Origin: Kineothrix sp. MSJ-39
GTDB lineage: Bacteria; Bacillota; Clostridia; Lachnospirales; Lachnospiraceae
Assembly (NCBI RefSeq): GCF_018917935.1
Contig: NZ_JAHLPN010000012.1
Coordinates: 35,083-99,082, forward strand
Length of the DNA stretch: 64,000 nt
Reading direction: 5' to 3'
A program made the position numbers and the translations under genes. The number at the start of each line of letters is the position of its first letter. Position 1 is the first letter of the stretch. Positions 17,673-26,513 of the stretch are shown piece after piece. A model generated the notes under the pieces. That model was not told the DNA's origin. It made no database searches and saw nothing but the letters and a program-made list of their open reading frames with translations.

Positions 17673-18983
17673 ATGCAAAATAAAGAAGAGTTAAGCCTGT
17701 ATATCCATATCCCTTTTTGCGTACGAAAGTGCGGCTATTGTGATTTCCTCTCTGCACCGGCAGATGAAAATACACGGGACCGGTATGTACAGGCTCTTCT
17801 TATGGAAATAGAGCGTTATCAGGGAACGGAAACAGCGGACAGAAAGATTAAAACACTTTATATCGGTGGTGGTACACCGTCGATATTATCCGTGAAACAA
17901 CTGGAATGCATTATGCAGAAAATTAAATGTACATTTAATTTTAATGATAGTGCAGAAGCATCCATGGAAATGAATCCGGGAACAGTCACGAAGGAGAAGT
18001 GCAGAGCCCTTTATCAAATGGGGATCAACCGGCTCAGCATCGGACTGCAGTCTACAAATGATGAGGAGCTGAAAGCACTTGGGCGGATCCACTCTTATGA
18101 GGACTTTTTAAATACTTATACATGGTGCAGAGAAGCCGGTTTTCAGAACATTAATGTTGATCTGATGGCGGCACTGCCTTACCAGACGGTGGAAAGTTAT
18201 GCGGCAGGGCTTCGTAAGATCGTCCATCTGTCACCGGAGCATATTTCTGCTTACAGTCTGATCCTGGAAGAAGGAACACCGTTTTATCAAAAATATAATA
18301 GCAGTTGTTATCCGTTGCCGGATGAAGACCGGGAACGCCTGATGTACAGAGAAACGGAGCAGATTCTGGCACAGGCAGGCTATGAGCGGTATGAGATTTC
18401 CAATTATGCGAAAGCTGGCTATGCCTGCAGACATAATCTTGTGTACTGGCAGGGAGGAGATTATCTGGGGCTGGGACTTGGCAGCTCTTCTTATGTGGAT
18501 GGCGCACGGTTTCATAATACAGCTGATTTTAACACTTATGTAAACCAATTTATAAATGGAGAACAACCTGTCGATCGTAATGATGAACATATGCATGAAC
18601 AGGGAAAACAGCAGATAGAAGGATCTGCCGAAGATCAGGATATACAGTTTCGGTGCAGAAAGTATATCGAAGATTGGGAAGAGCTTTCCATGCAGGCGAA
18701 GATGGAAGAATTCATGTTTCTGGGGCTGCGGGTTATGGAAGGCGTATCCGGGGCGGAATTTGAAAACCGTTTTGGAAAAACAATGGAAGAAGTATATGGT
18801 GCTGTTTTGCAAAAGCATGAAGAAGAAGGATTTTTGCGGATTGAACGCAGGGAAGATTGTAAAGAGGATCGTGAAGAAACTACGGCAGAATCATCAAAAA
18901 GAAAAACAAATATTGAAAGAGTTATGTTAACCACAAAAGGTATTGATGTCAGCAATTATGTATTTGCAGATTTCCTGTTATAA
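17673..18983 (+). CDS. hemW: HemW-type radical SAM protein
   Basis: The 436-residue protein has the radical SAM motif CVRKCGYC (residues 17-24), then TLYIGGGTPSIL and QMGINRLSIGLQSTND, all typical of HemW, a heme chaperone related to coproporphyrinogen dehydrogenase. Two charged insertions are unusual: around residues 297-325 (Glu/Gln/His-rich) and 385-415 (Glu/Arg/Lys-rich). It is close behind lepA and probably co-transcribed. Confidence 0.93.
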   Translation: MQNKEELSLYIHIPFCVRKCGYCDFLSAPADENTRDRYVQALLMEIERYQGTETADRKIKTLYIGGGTPSILSVKQLECIMQKIKCTFNFNDSAEASMEMNPGTVTKEKCRALYQMGINRLSIGLQSTNDEELKALGRIHSYEDFLNTYTWCREAGFQNINVDLMAALPYQTVESYAAGLRKIVHLSPEHISAYSLILEEGTPFYQKYNSSCYPLPDEDRERLMYRETEQILAQAGYERYEISNYAKAGYACRHNLVYWQGGDYLGLGLGSSSYVDGARFHNTADFNTYVNQFINGEQPVDRNDEHMHEQGKQQIEGSAEDQDIQFRCRKYIEDWEELSMQAKMEEFMFLGLRVMEGVSGAEFENRFGKTMEEVYGAVLQKHEEEGFLRIERREDCKEDREETTAESSKRKTNIERVMLTTKGIDVSNYVFADFLL

Positions 18984-18986
18984 TTC

Positions 18987-19015
18987 TTGCACTGTCTGCG
19001 TTTTCTATGTATAAT
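18987..19015 (+). promoter_or_regulatory. Vegetative-type promoter before the sigma factor gene
   Basis: TTGCAC (18987-18992) and TATAAT (19010-19015) are 17 bp apart. The pair starts just after the hemW stop. Confidence 0.6.
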
Positions 19016-19084
19016 AAAAATTGGTCGTTACTTTAACCAAACCCTATGCATACAATGGTATAAAACGTATTTGGGAGGCTTCCC

Positions 19085-19723
19085 TTGCAGACCTTTCAAA
19101 AACCACTTTCTGACGAGGAAGAAGCGTATTATCTGCAGATGCTTAAGGGGAACGATGTCAAACAGAGTGAGGAAGCCAGACAGATACTGATAGAAAGAAA
19201 TCTGCGGCTGGTCGCCCACATTGTGAAAAAATACCAGAATGTGGAGGAAGACGCAGAGGATCTGATTTCTATAGGGACGATAGGACTCATTAAGGCGATC
19301 CAGACATTCGATGGAGGAAAAGGAAGCCGTCTGGCAACTTATGCTGCCAGATGTATTGATAATGAACTGTTGATGATGCTCCGTATGCGGAAAAAGACCG
19401 CAAGGGATGTTTCATTGTATGAACCGATCGGAACAGATAAAGAGGGGAATGAGATCAGCCTGTTGGATGTTACCTTATCCAAGCAGGAAGATTTCGCGGA
19501 GATGATCAGCCGACGGGAAGATATCAGCAAGGTCAGAAGACTGGTGACTACGGTTTTATCTGACAGGGAAAAAGAGATCATTACGATGCGTTACGGGCTT
19601 TTGGGTGAGCAGGAGCTGACGCAGCGGGAGATTGGGGAAAAACTGGGTATATCCAGAAGCTATGTGTCACGTATTGAGAAGAAGGCATTACTGACATTGA
19701 AAAAGGCTTTTGAAGATATGTAA
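19085..19723 (+). CDS. sigK: RNA polymerase sigma factor, SigK type
   Basis: The 212-residue sigma-70 protein has region 2 RNLRLVAHIVKKYQ and EDLISIGTIGLIKAIQTFD, and region 4 LTQREIGEKLGISRSYVSRIEKKAL. The N-terminus KPLSDEEEAYYLQML and close spacing to region 2 fit SigK, the late mother-cell factor. It starts at TTG (19085) with GGGAGG eight bases upstream. The gene is complete here, with no skin-type element. The next gene is pilT after 48 bp. SigE or SigG assignment is less likely but not excluded without alignment. Confidence 0.82.
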   Translation: MQTFQKPLSDEEEAYYLQMLKGNDVKQSEEARQILIERNLRLVAHIVKKYQNVEEDAEDLISIGTIGLIKAIQTFDGGKGSRLATYAARCIDNELLMMLRMRKKTARDVSLYEPIGTDKEGNEISLLDVTLSKQEDFAEMISRREDISKVRRLVTTVLSDREKEIITMRYGLLGEQELTQREIGEKLGISRSYVSRIEKKALLTLKKAFEDM

Positions 19724-19771
19724 TGTATAATTCCGGTTTTATGCCGGAAAGAAAAGAGAGGTACAATTATT

Positions 19772-20827
19772 ATGGAAAGTTTAGAGGAAATACTGCACGT
19801 TGCCTATGAGGCAGGGGCATCCGATATCCATCTGACGGTTGGTATTCCGCCGACAATGCGTCTGAATGGTCATCTGGTAAAGATGGATTATCCGATCCTC
19901 AGACCGGAAGATACATTGGAGCTTTGCCTGGATGTATTAAACCCGGTGCAGCGTGAAAAATTCGAGGAACGTGGTGAATACGACCTTTCAATCGCATTTG
20001 CCGGAATCGGTCGTTATCGTGTCAACGTATTCAAACAGCGTGGTGCGATCGCACTTGCACTTCGTACTATTACAGATGAGATCCCGGATCCTGAAAAGTT
20101 AGGTGTTCCGAAATCAATCGTAGATCTGTACCAGAGAAAACGTGGACTTGTCCTTGTAACAGGACCTACAGGTAGTGGTAAGTCAACAACACTGGCATCC
20201 ATTATCAATAAAGTAAATGAAAACAGAGACGCTCATATCATTACACTGGAAGAGCCGATCGAGTATGCGCATCATCATAAGATGTCCATGGTAAACCAAC
20301 GCGAGATCGGGCAGGATACATTGAGTTTCGACTCCGGCCTTCGTGCAGCACTTCGTGAAGACCCGGATGTTATCCTCGTCGGAGAAATGCGTGACTTCGA
20401 AACAATCAGTATCGCCATTACCGCAGCCGAGACCGGACACTTGGTATTCTCCACACTGCATACAGTAGATGCGGCAAGTACTGTCGACCGTATCATCGAC
20501 GTATTCCCGGAGCATCAACAGCAGCAGATCCGTGTACAGCTTTCCAACGTTATTGAAGCGATCATTTCCCAGACATTGATCCCTAACGTTGCAGGAGACG
20601 GCCGTTGCGCAGCTTTCGAAGTTATGCACGCTACATACGCTGTTCGTAACCTGATCCGTGAAGGTAAGTCACATCAGCTCGATTCCATCATCCAGACAGG
20701 TAAGAAGGAAGGCATGATGACGCTTGATGATTCCCTGCTTGCTTTGTATATGCAGAGAAAGATCTCCAAGGAAAACTGTATCCAGTTCTCCCGTGATCCG
20801 GAGAAGATGAAGACAAAAGTATTCTAA
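19772..20827 (+). CDS. pilT: Type IV pilus retraction ATPase
   Basis: PilT drives pilus retraction in the cytoplasm. The 351-residue protein starts with the family segment MESLEEILHVAYEAGASDIHLTVG, has Walker A GPTGSGKST (around residue 133), the Asp box, Walker B VILVGEMRD and the His box GHLVFSTLHT, and ends at family length. It stands about 5.7 kb upstream of pilB, apart from the other pilus genes. Codon use is strongly biased, suggesting good expression. A stem-loop terminator follows. Confidence 0.95.
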   Translation: MESLEEILHVAYEAGASDIHLTVGIPPTMRLNGHLVKMDYPILRPEDTLELCLDVLNPVQREKFEERGEYDLSIAFAGIGRYRVNVFKQRGAIALALRTITDEIPDPEKLGVPKSIVDLYQRKRGLVLVTGPTGSGKSTTLASIINKVNENRDAHIITLEEPIEYAHHHKMSMVNQREIGQDTLSFDSGLRAALREDPDVILVGEMRDFETISIAITAAETGHLVFSTLHTVDAASTVDRIIDVFPEHQQQQIRVQLSNVIEAIISQTLIPNVAGDGRCAAFEVMHATYAVRNLIREGKSHQLDSIIQTGKKEGMMTLDDSLLALYMQRKISKENCIQFSRDPEKMKTKVF

Positions 20828-20853
20828 ATCTGTTATTTAAATTCTAAAATCTG

Positions 20854-20885
20854 TGACCGGGCAGGATTGCCTGCCCGGTCATCTA
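20854..20885 (+). terminator. Hairpin after pilT
   Basis: TGACCGGGCAGG and CCTGCCCGGTCA form a 12-bp stem with loop ATTG. The following T content is low, so it may act as a terminator or as a 3' end stabiliser. Confidence 0.65.
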
Positions 20886-20981
20886 AAACCTAACATTCAT
20901 AATTTCAATACAATCAATTAAAAAAATCCCTCTTAAAAGCAATAACAATTTATTTATCACATCAAAAAGGAGAACACATCT

Positions 20982-22583
20982 ATGTACAAATCTATTTTGT
21001 CAGGGGCTTTTCATGGCATGGAGAGCTTTCTGGTACAGGTCGAGGCTGACATTTCCGACGGACTTCCGTGTATGGATATGATCGGTTATCTTTCAAGTGA
21101 AGTAAAGGAAACAAGGGAACGGGTACGCGTTGGTATCAAAAACAGTGGGTATCAGCTGCCTGTGAAGCGGATTACTATCAATCTGTCGCCCGCAGATGTC
21201 AGAAAAGGCGGCAGTGCATTTGACCTGCCTGTGGCACTTGCTCTGCTTGCAGCCAGCGGACAGATGGACGAGGCTGCTAAAATGGCGTATGCGGCAAGGG
21301 AAAATGAAGAGGCAAGGAAAACAGGAGAATTTCTTGTGCTGGGCGAGATGGGGCTGGATGGCACGATCAAACCGGTAAAGGGCGTATTTCCTATTTTGAT
21401 GCATGCACTGGATATGGGAATCGGAAAGTGTATTGTTCCGATTGAAAATCAGAAAGAAGCAGAGGCGGTAGACGGTATGCAGGTTTGGGCAGTCAGGACA
21501 CTTGCAGAAGCTGTATCTGTATGGACAGGAAGGCTGAATACGGGTGGATCATCAGATGACCGAAATGCAGAAGCAGAAAGGAAAAAAACAGAAAATGATG
21601 AAACCGGTGAAAGCCGGATGATAAATCGGGAAAATAAAAAAGATTTTGCGGATGTGTGCGGACAGGAAATGGCGAAGCGTGCAGCAGAGATCGCAGCAGC
21701 GGGATTTCATAATCTACTGCTGGTCGGACCGCCGGGCAGCGGAAAATCCATGATCGCAGAGCGCATTCCTACCATTATGCCACTGATGAGCAGGGAGGAA
21801 AGCATCGCAGTTACAAAGATCAGCAGTATGGCAGGAAAACTACAAAAAGGAGAAGGCATGGTGCGGCAGAGACCTTTCCTGCAGCCACATCATACGATCA
21901 CTGCACAGGCTCTGGTGGGAGGTGGAAATACACCGATGCCGGGGATCGTGACACTGGCGCATCGCGGTGTGCTGTTTTTGGACGAATTGCCGGAGTTTGG
22001 CAGGGAAAAGCTGGATCTTTTAAGACAGCCGGTGGAAGATAAGAAAGTACAGATCATCAGGGCAAGATATGCCTGCACGTATCCTTCAGACTTTTTGCTT
22101 GTTGGAGCGATGAATCCGTGCCCATGCGGATACTATCCGGATCTTCACAAGTGTAATTGTACGGATCAGGAAAGAGAAAGATATCAAAAGCGTGTTTCGG
22201 GGGCACTTTTAAACAGACTGGATATCTGTGCTGAAGTAGGACGGATTGAGTGGGGACAGTTACAGAAACAGGGAAATGAATCAAGTGCAGTGATCGCTTG
22301 GCGCGTACAAAAGGCGATCAACAGACAGAAGAAACGATATGGGATGGATAATAAATTTAATGCAGATTTATCCAATGAAGAAACGATACTGTACTGCGGA
22401 ATGAATGCAGGTGCAGAGCGGATTCTGGAGAGAACCTACACAAAATACCAGCTAAATCCAAGAAGCCTGTTCCGTATCCGCAGACTGGCAAGAACGATCG
22501 CCGATCTGGCAGAGTCGGATGAGATAAAAGAGGCACATGTCAGCGAGGCGATAGCGCTGAATAAGGGGTTGTGGCATGTGTAA
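20982..22583 (+). CDS. comM: ComM/YifB family Mg-chelatase-like AAA protein
   Basis: The 533-residue protein has an N-terminal ChlI-like domain, then an AAA core with Walker A VGPPGSGKSM near residue 249 and Walker B VLFLDELPEF, and the C-terminal domain. ComM helps branch migration during natural transformation in Gram-negatives; most Firmicutes homologues are unstudied. AAGGAGA precedes the ATG. The nuclease-fold gene follows with 10 bp between them, and dprA comes next, so the group is likely one transcript. Confidence 0.9.
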   Translation: MYKSILSGAFHGMESFLVQVEADISDGLPCMDMIGYLSSEVKETRERVRVGIKNSGYQLPVKRITINLSPADVRKGGSAFDLPVALALLAASGQMDEAAKMAYAARENEEARKTGEFLVLGEMGLDGTIKPVKGVFPILMHALDMGIGKCIVPIENQKEAEAVDGMQVWAVRTLAEAVSVWTGRLNTGGSSDDRNAEAERKKTENDETGESRMINRENKKDFADVCGQEMAKRAAEIAAAGFHNLLLVGPPGSGKSMIAERIPTIMPLMSREESIAVTKISSMAGKLQKGEGMVRQRPFLQPHHTITAQALVGGGNTPMPGIVTLAHRGVLFLDELPEFGREKLDLLRQPVEDKKVQIIRARYACTYPSDFLLVGAMNPCPCGYYPDLHKCNCTDQERERYQKRVSGALLNRLDICAEVGRIEWGQLQKQGNESSAVIAWRVQKAINRQKKRYGMDNKFNADLSNEETILYCGMNAGAERILERTYTKYQLNPRSLFRIRRLARTIADLAESDEIKEAHVSEAIALNKGLWHV

Positions 22584-22593
22584 AGGAGAGATT

Positions 22594-23148
22594 ATGAGAC
22601 ATTCAAAAGAGGAATTACAAATCATAAATAATTATAAAAAATCGGTTGATCTGGAAGTGAGGAATTTCGTGGAGAAAGTATATGGTGGCGAGCATGTACA
22701 ACCAATCACCGTCGGATTTTTAACGGATCGTGCAGCAATAGAAATTGAACATTTGACAGGAATGATGGTATATGGAAATAGGATAGTCCTTGATGATAAT
22801 GCTGTTATTCATATAAAAAACAGACATGGTATAGGAGGGGAGCAAGATGAGAGCATGAAGAATATTGATGATATTGCAAGGATTGGTTATGTGCTGGCAA
22901 ATTATGATAATATCGAATTTTACGGTGAATATGCACAGGGATATGTCGATGCAAATGGAAAGCAAGCCCCAAAAGTTGTTGTAATAAAGAAAATTAACGG
23001 AACATTTTATGTCGTTGAAGCGGTAAGTGATGCAAAGAAACATCGAAATTATATAGTTTCCGCCTTTATTAAGCCGGCAGATAGAAAAAGCGATTCATCA
23101 GTCCCTAATAATGCATATGCCCTAGGTAAACGTCCGAAACGTAGCTGA
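22594..23148 (+). CDS. Probable PBECR-type nuclease-fold protein
   Basis: The 184-residue protein carries VIHIKNRHGIGG (about residues 70-81) and, near the C-terminus, YVVEAVSDAKKHRNYIVSAF. This His..Arg-His motif with a late Asn/Tyr strand recalls the phage-Barnase-EndoU-ColicinE5/D-RelE-like nucleases, often phage-encoded or toxin domains. I chose the ATG at 22594 because AAAGGAGAG lies just upstream; a frame from 22576 overlaps comM. No antitoxin-like gene is seen beside it. It has no signal peptide. Family assignment is from motif memory and needs a profile search. Confidence 0.6.
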   Translation: MRHSKEELQIINNYKKSVDLEVRNFVEKVYGGEHVQPITVGFLTDRAAIEIEHLTGMMVYGNRIVLDDNAVIHIKNRHGIGGEQDESMKNIDDIARIGYVLANYDNIEFYGEYAQGYVDANGKQAPKVVVIKKINGTFYVVEAVSDAKKHRNYIVSAFIKPADRKSDSSVPNNAYALGKRPKRS

Positions 23149-23215
23149 TGATATCGCCTTTATTGATTATTATATAACATATTCTGAAGATATATTCAAG
23201 AGCAGGAGACACTAC

Positions 23216-24454
23216 ATGACAACAAAAAACATAGAAGAACAAAAGAAATATGAATACTGGCTGTACCAGACAAATCCGCTGCGGCGAAGCCGCATGATCC
23301 GGCTGACGGAGCGGGGGATCAGCCCCAAGGATCTTTATGAGATAAAAGAGGAAGAACTGAAGAAGCTGTGGCGGTCTATTTGCCAAAATGGACAGGATAG
23401 TGTGACGGAAAGAGATATAGCTCTTATTTTAGAAAGCCGCAGGACATTTGATCTGCAGGGAGAATATGAAAAACTGCGTGAAAAAGGAATTGCGTTTATA
23501 TCCATACTGCATGAGGATTATGCGTATAAGCTGCGAAATATCCCGGATCCGCCATTTGCCTATTTCAAAAGGACAGACAATACAAAGAACAGATCAGATC
23601 AGCCGACGATTGCTATTATCGGAGCCAGAAACTGCAGTGGATACGGAAAAGAGATGGCGAAAAGACTGGGAACGTGCTGCGCAGATCTGGGAATGACAGT
23701 TGTCAGCGGACTGGCAGCCGGGATAGATGGCATGGCGCAGGAAGCTGCCAATCAGGCAGGTGGATTTGTACAGGCGGTACTTGGAAGTGGCGTGGATATC
23801 TGCTACCCATCACGGAACAGAGAACTATATAACGATATCCTGAAAAATGGCGAGATCCTCAGTGAATATCTGCCGGGAACCGCTCCAATGGCATGCAACT
23901 TCCCTCCGCGAAACCGAATCATCAGCGGGTTATGTGATGCTTTGATCGTGGTAGAGGCAAGACAGAAAAGCGGAACAAGCATTACGGTGAATATGGCGCT
24001 TGAGCAGGGCAAGGATGTATATGCCATTCCGGGACGGATCACGGATCCGATGAGTCTTGGCTGCAATCACATGATCAGCCAGGGGGCAGGCGTTATCACG
24101 GATATAGAGGAAGGACTGCTGGAAATCAGGCAGATCATACTGGAAAGAAAAGCGCAGGCAGGTTGTAGCTATGGCTTATGTGACGAGCATAATGCTGGCA
24201 TGAGTGAACACACAGATACAAGTAATAAATCACAAGGCGACTCAAGTTTACATAACACTAACGAACAAAAGAATCCGTATCCGCAGGATGACCTGAAAGG
24301 ATGTCTGTATGCCTGCATGGACTATATGCCTAAAACCATGCAACAGCTTTATGAAGAAATTGGAAATGCCAATATTGCGGAGATCATGACCGCTCTTTTG
24401 CAGATGGAACTGGATGGGGCGGTTACGGAAAAGGGAGGGGCGTATTCTTTATGA
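23216..24454 (+). CDS. dprA: DNA processing protein DprA
   Basis: DprA loads RecA on incoming single-stranded DNA during transformation. The 412-residue protein has the Rossmann-like core with IIGARNCSGYGKEMAKRLG, VSGLAAGIDGMAQEAA, LGSGVDICYPSRNRELY and RNRIISGLCDALIVVEA. A winged-helix tail (about 365-412) contains MPKTMQQLYEEIGNANIAEI. A disordered polar linker separates core from tail. CAGGAGAC precedes the ATG. In many Firmicutes topA follows dprA; here topA begins only at 63654. Confidence 0.94.
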   Translation: MTTKNIEEQKKYEYWLYQTNPLRRSRMIRLTERGISPKDLYEIKEEELKKLWRSICQNGQDSVTERDIALILESRRTFDLQGEYEKLREKGIAFISILHEDYAYKLRNIPDPPFAYFKRTDNTKNRSDQPTIAIIGARNCSGYGKEMAKRLGTCCADLGMTVVSGLAAGIDGMAQEAANQAGGFVQAVLGSGVDICYPSRNRELYNDILKNGEILSEYLPGTAPMACNFPPRNRIISGLCDALIVVEARQKSGTSITVNMALEQGKDVYAIPGRITDPMSLGCNHMISQGAGVITDIEEGLLEIRQIILERKAQAGCSYGLCDEHNAGMSEHTDTSNKSQGDSSLHNTNEQKNPYPQDDLKGCLYACMDYMPKTMQQLYEEIGNANIAEIMTALLQMELDGAVTEKGGAYSL

Positions 24455-24871
24455 AATAAATTTGAAACGGGCTACACTTTGAAATTCAGATATGATAAAC
24501 TAAAAAGAAAATGAGGCACAGGCAAGCATAAGAGCGGCAAGATTTGTACCGGGACTATCAATTAATGCATATTGACAGGAGGTAGTGTAGATGAATGCAG
24601 TAAAGGAAACAGTGAGACTGGAAATATTAGAAGTTTTTTATGGTAAAATACGCATTATCGATGCCGAAACAATGTTTTTCAAGTAAAGATATTATGTTTT
24701 TGAATATAGATGATACCTCGGTTACTCTTGATTCAAAGGTGGAGTATGACTGCTCTACTGACAGTAAGCGATGAATATATTGAAATGTCAGATAATTGAA
24801 TAACGAAGGGGTATTTGCAGGGGCTGTTTGCTGCCTGCTTTTATAGATGACGAATGAGATGACAAGGAGCA
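24455..24871 (+). pseudogene. Gap with a short ORF series, possibly a decayed gene
   Basis: A perfect AGGAGG at 24577 serves a 31-codon frame at 24591-24686 (MNAVKETVRLEILEVFYG...). Two more short overlapping pieces follow in other frames, 24694-24774 and 24746-24799, ending ...YIEMSDN. The pattern looks like one small gene broken by frameshifts, but it could also be a genuine 31-residue peptide. A GC stem (GCAGG...CCTGC then TTTTA) near 24817-24842 may terminate. I do not recognise a family. Confidence 0.35.
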
Positions 24872-24877
24872 GTGCAT

Positions 24878-26281
24878 ATGAAGGAAACGTATCAGTATAT
24901 AAAGGGAAAGGCTAAAATGTATATTTCCTGGATGGGGGAGAATTGCTTTACAGAAAAAGCTTTTTACTTATATGTTATATCTTTTATGATTATTATTCCG
25001 GTTTTTGAATTACTGTTTGAAGCATATGATGAAGCATACACTTCACAGCCAATCATTGTCGGAGGATATGGATGCGTCGGTATAATAATGTATGCGGTTC
25101 ATTTCCTGAAAAATAAAAAGGAATTTAAATGGTGCATGTCTGATGTGTTTTATCTGATCCTGTTTCTTTTTGCAATCCTTTCGCTGGTTTTTTCCTGTGA
25201 TATAGAAGAATCTGTGTTGGGCATAGACTATGATGAACCGATTGAGATTTATGTGGCATATTTTTCACTTATGTTTGCAGCAACGATGATAAGAAAATAT
25301 GAATATAGAAGAAATATTTTATATACCTTTTTATGGATGGTGTTTATAGAAGGTGGATACGGGGTGCTGCAGAGCTTTGGTATTACAATAGCGCCTGCGG
25401 CAAGAAATGCAGAGGCAAATCTGCCGGGAGCGAGGATCGCATATGGGCTTACACAGAATTCCAATTTTTATGGCGCGTTGACAGTTATAATGTTTGCTGC
25501 TGTTTTGGGCAAATATTTGTTTGATAAGGAAAAGGTATTCAGAAATATATACATGATCGGTATTGTGATCGGGTTTTATGCCTTGTTGGCATCTAATGCC
25601 CGTAGCGCATGGGTCGGCGCAATTGCTATTTTCCTGTTTTATATTGTTGCATTTCTTGTAATGCATAAACATAGCAGACAAAAGGAATGGCAGGTGCAGA
25701 GAAAACGTCTGGCAGCTGCATTTCTTGTGTGTGTAGGAGTGATTGGTGCTTTCCTGTTATTGTCAAACAATTTACAGACCCGCTTTATGAAAGCGGAATA
25801 CGAAATGGAAGTGGGAGGAATTGACAGGCTTGGCAGTGGACGGATCGGAATTTACAAGCAGGGCTTAAAAAGTATTCCAAAACATTGGCTTACCGGTGTA
25901 GGACTGGATAATTATATATATACATATAAGGAAGATCCTGCTTATGGTTTTGAAATGGGAGAAGAGGAGGGGGCCAAAAAAGCACACAATGAATTGCTGC
26001 ATATTGCTGTTACACAGGGAGTACCTGCCGGGATTGCCTATTTACTTCTCTGGATCTATGCAGTTACGGTCGGCGTGAAAAATGTAATAGAAATGAAAGA
26101 CGAGAATCAAACTATTTTGACATGGATATTTCTGGGAATGGCAGTAGGATATATGGCGCAGGCAGTGTTTAATTGCAGTGTACCGAATGTGGCATCCTAT
26201 TTCTGGATTGTGCTTGGCTGTGTAATGCCGAGAGATACGCAGAAACAACATTTATATATGGAACAACAGAAGAAGGCATAA
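24878..26281 (+). CDS. O-antigen ligase-like membrane protein (Wzy_C type)
   Basis: The protein of about 467 residues has roughly ten to twelve hydrophobic segments and the family signals SNARSAWVG, with its Arg, and the loop KKAHNELLHIAVTQGVPAGIAYLLL, with its His, followed by more helices. This family includes O-antigen ligases (WaaL), PglL/PilO pilin oligosaccharyltransferases and Wzy-type polymerases; sequence alone does not separate them. AAGGAG eight bases before the ATG at 24878 decides the start. It is directly upstream of pilB and about 20 kb before the glycan genes, which have no recognised polymerase or ligase. Confidence 0.82.
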   Translation: MKETYQYIKGKAKMYISWMGENCFTEKAFYLYVISFMIIIPVFELLFEAYDEAYTSQPIIVGGYGCVGIIMYAVHFLKNKKEFKWCMSDVFYLILFLFAILSLVFSCDIEESVLGIDYDEPIEIYVAYFSLMFAATMIRKYEYRRNILYTFLWMVFIEGGYGVLQSFGITIAPAARNAEANLPGARIAYGLTQNSNFYGALTVIMFAAVLGKYLFDKEKVFRNIYMIGIVIGFYALLASNARSAWVGAIAIFLFYIVAFLVMHKHSRQKEWQVQRKRLAAAFLVCVGVIGAFLLLSNNLQTRFMKAEYEMEVGGIDRLGSGRIGIYKQGLKSIPKHWLTGVGLDNYIYTYKEDPAYGFEMGEEEGAKKAHNELLHIAVTQGVPAGIAYLLLWIYAVTVGVKNVIEMKDENQTILTWIFLGMAVGYMAQAVFNCSVPNVASYFWIVLGCVMPRDTQKQHLYMEQQKKA

Positions 26282-26513
26282 TTTGTTATGTACAATTTAT
26301 CAGAAATATACGACGTAAATAAATAAAAATGTAAAAAGTGCCCAAAATTAGATGAAATTTTTGTGTACATATTTGAGTACAAAAGGTTGTAAGCGACTTT
26401 ACACAATCTTAAGAAAATGTTAAAATGATTTACATAAAATTCATACTTTGGGTTTGCTATGCCCGTAATGACCGAATTTTAAAAAGTAGGAAGTAGTATG
26501 AAAGGACAGTAAG
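26282..26513 (+). promoter_or_regulatory. Promoter region of the pilus operon
   Basis: TTTACA (26398-26403) and TAAAAT (26421-26426) are 17 bp apart, with TG one base before the -10. TGTAC words at 26289 and 26364 may be an operator. The leader of about 80 bases contains GGGTTTGCTATGCCC; I did not recognise a c-di-GMP riboswitch in it. Confidence 0.7.

Noticed and set aside
26427..26513. c-di-GMP riboswitch in the pilus leader
   Set aside because: GGGTTTGCTATGCCC looked suggestive, but the conserved GEMM segments are absent.
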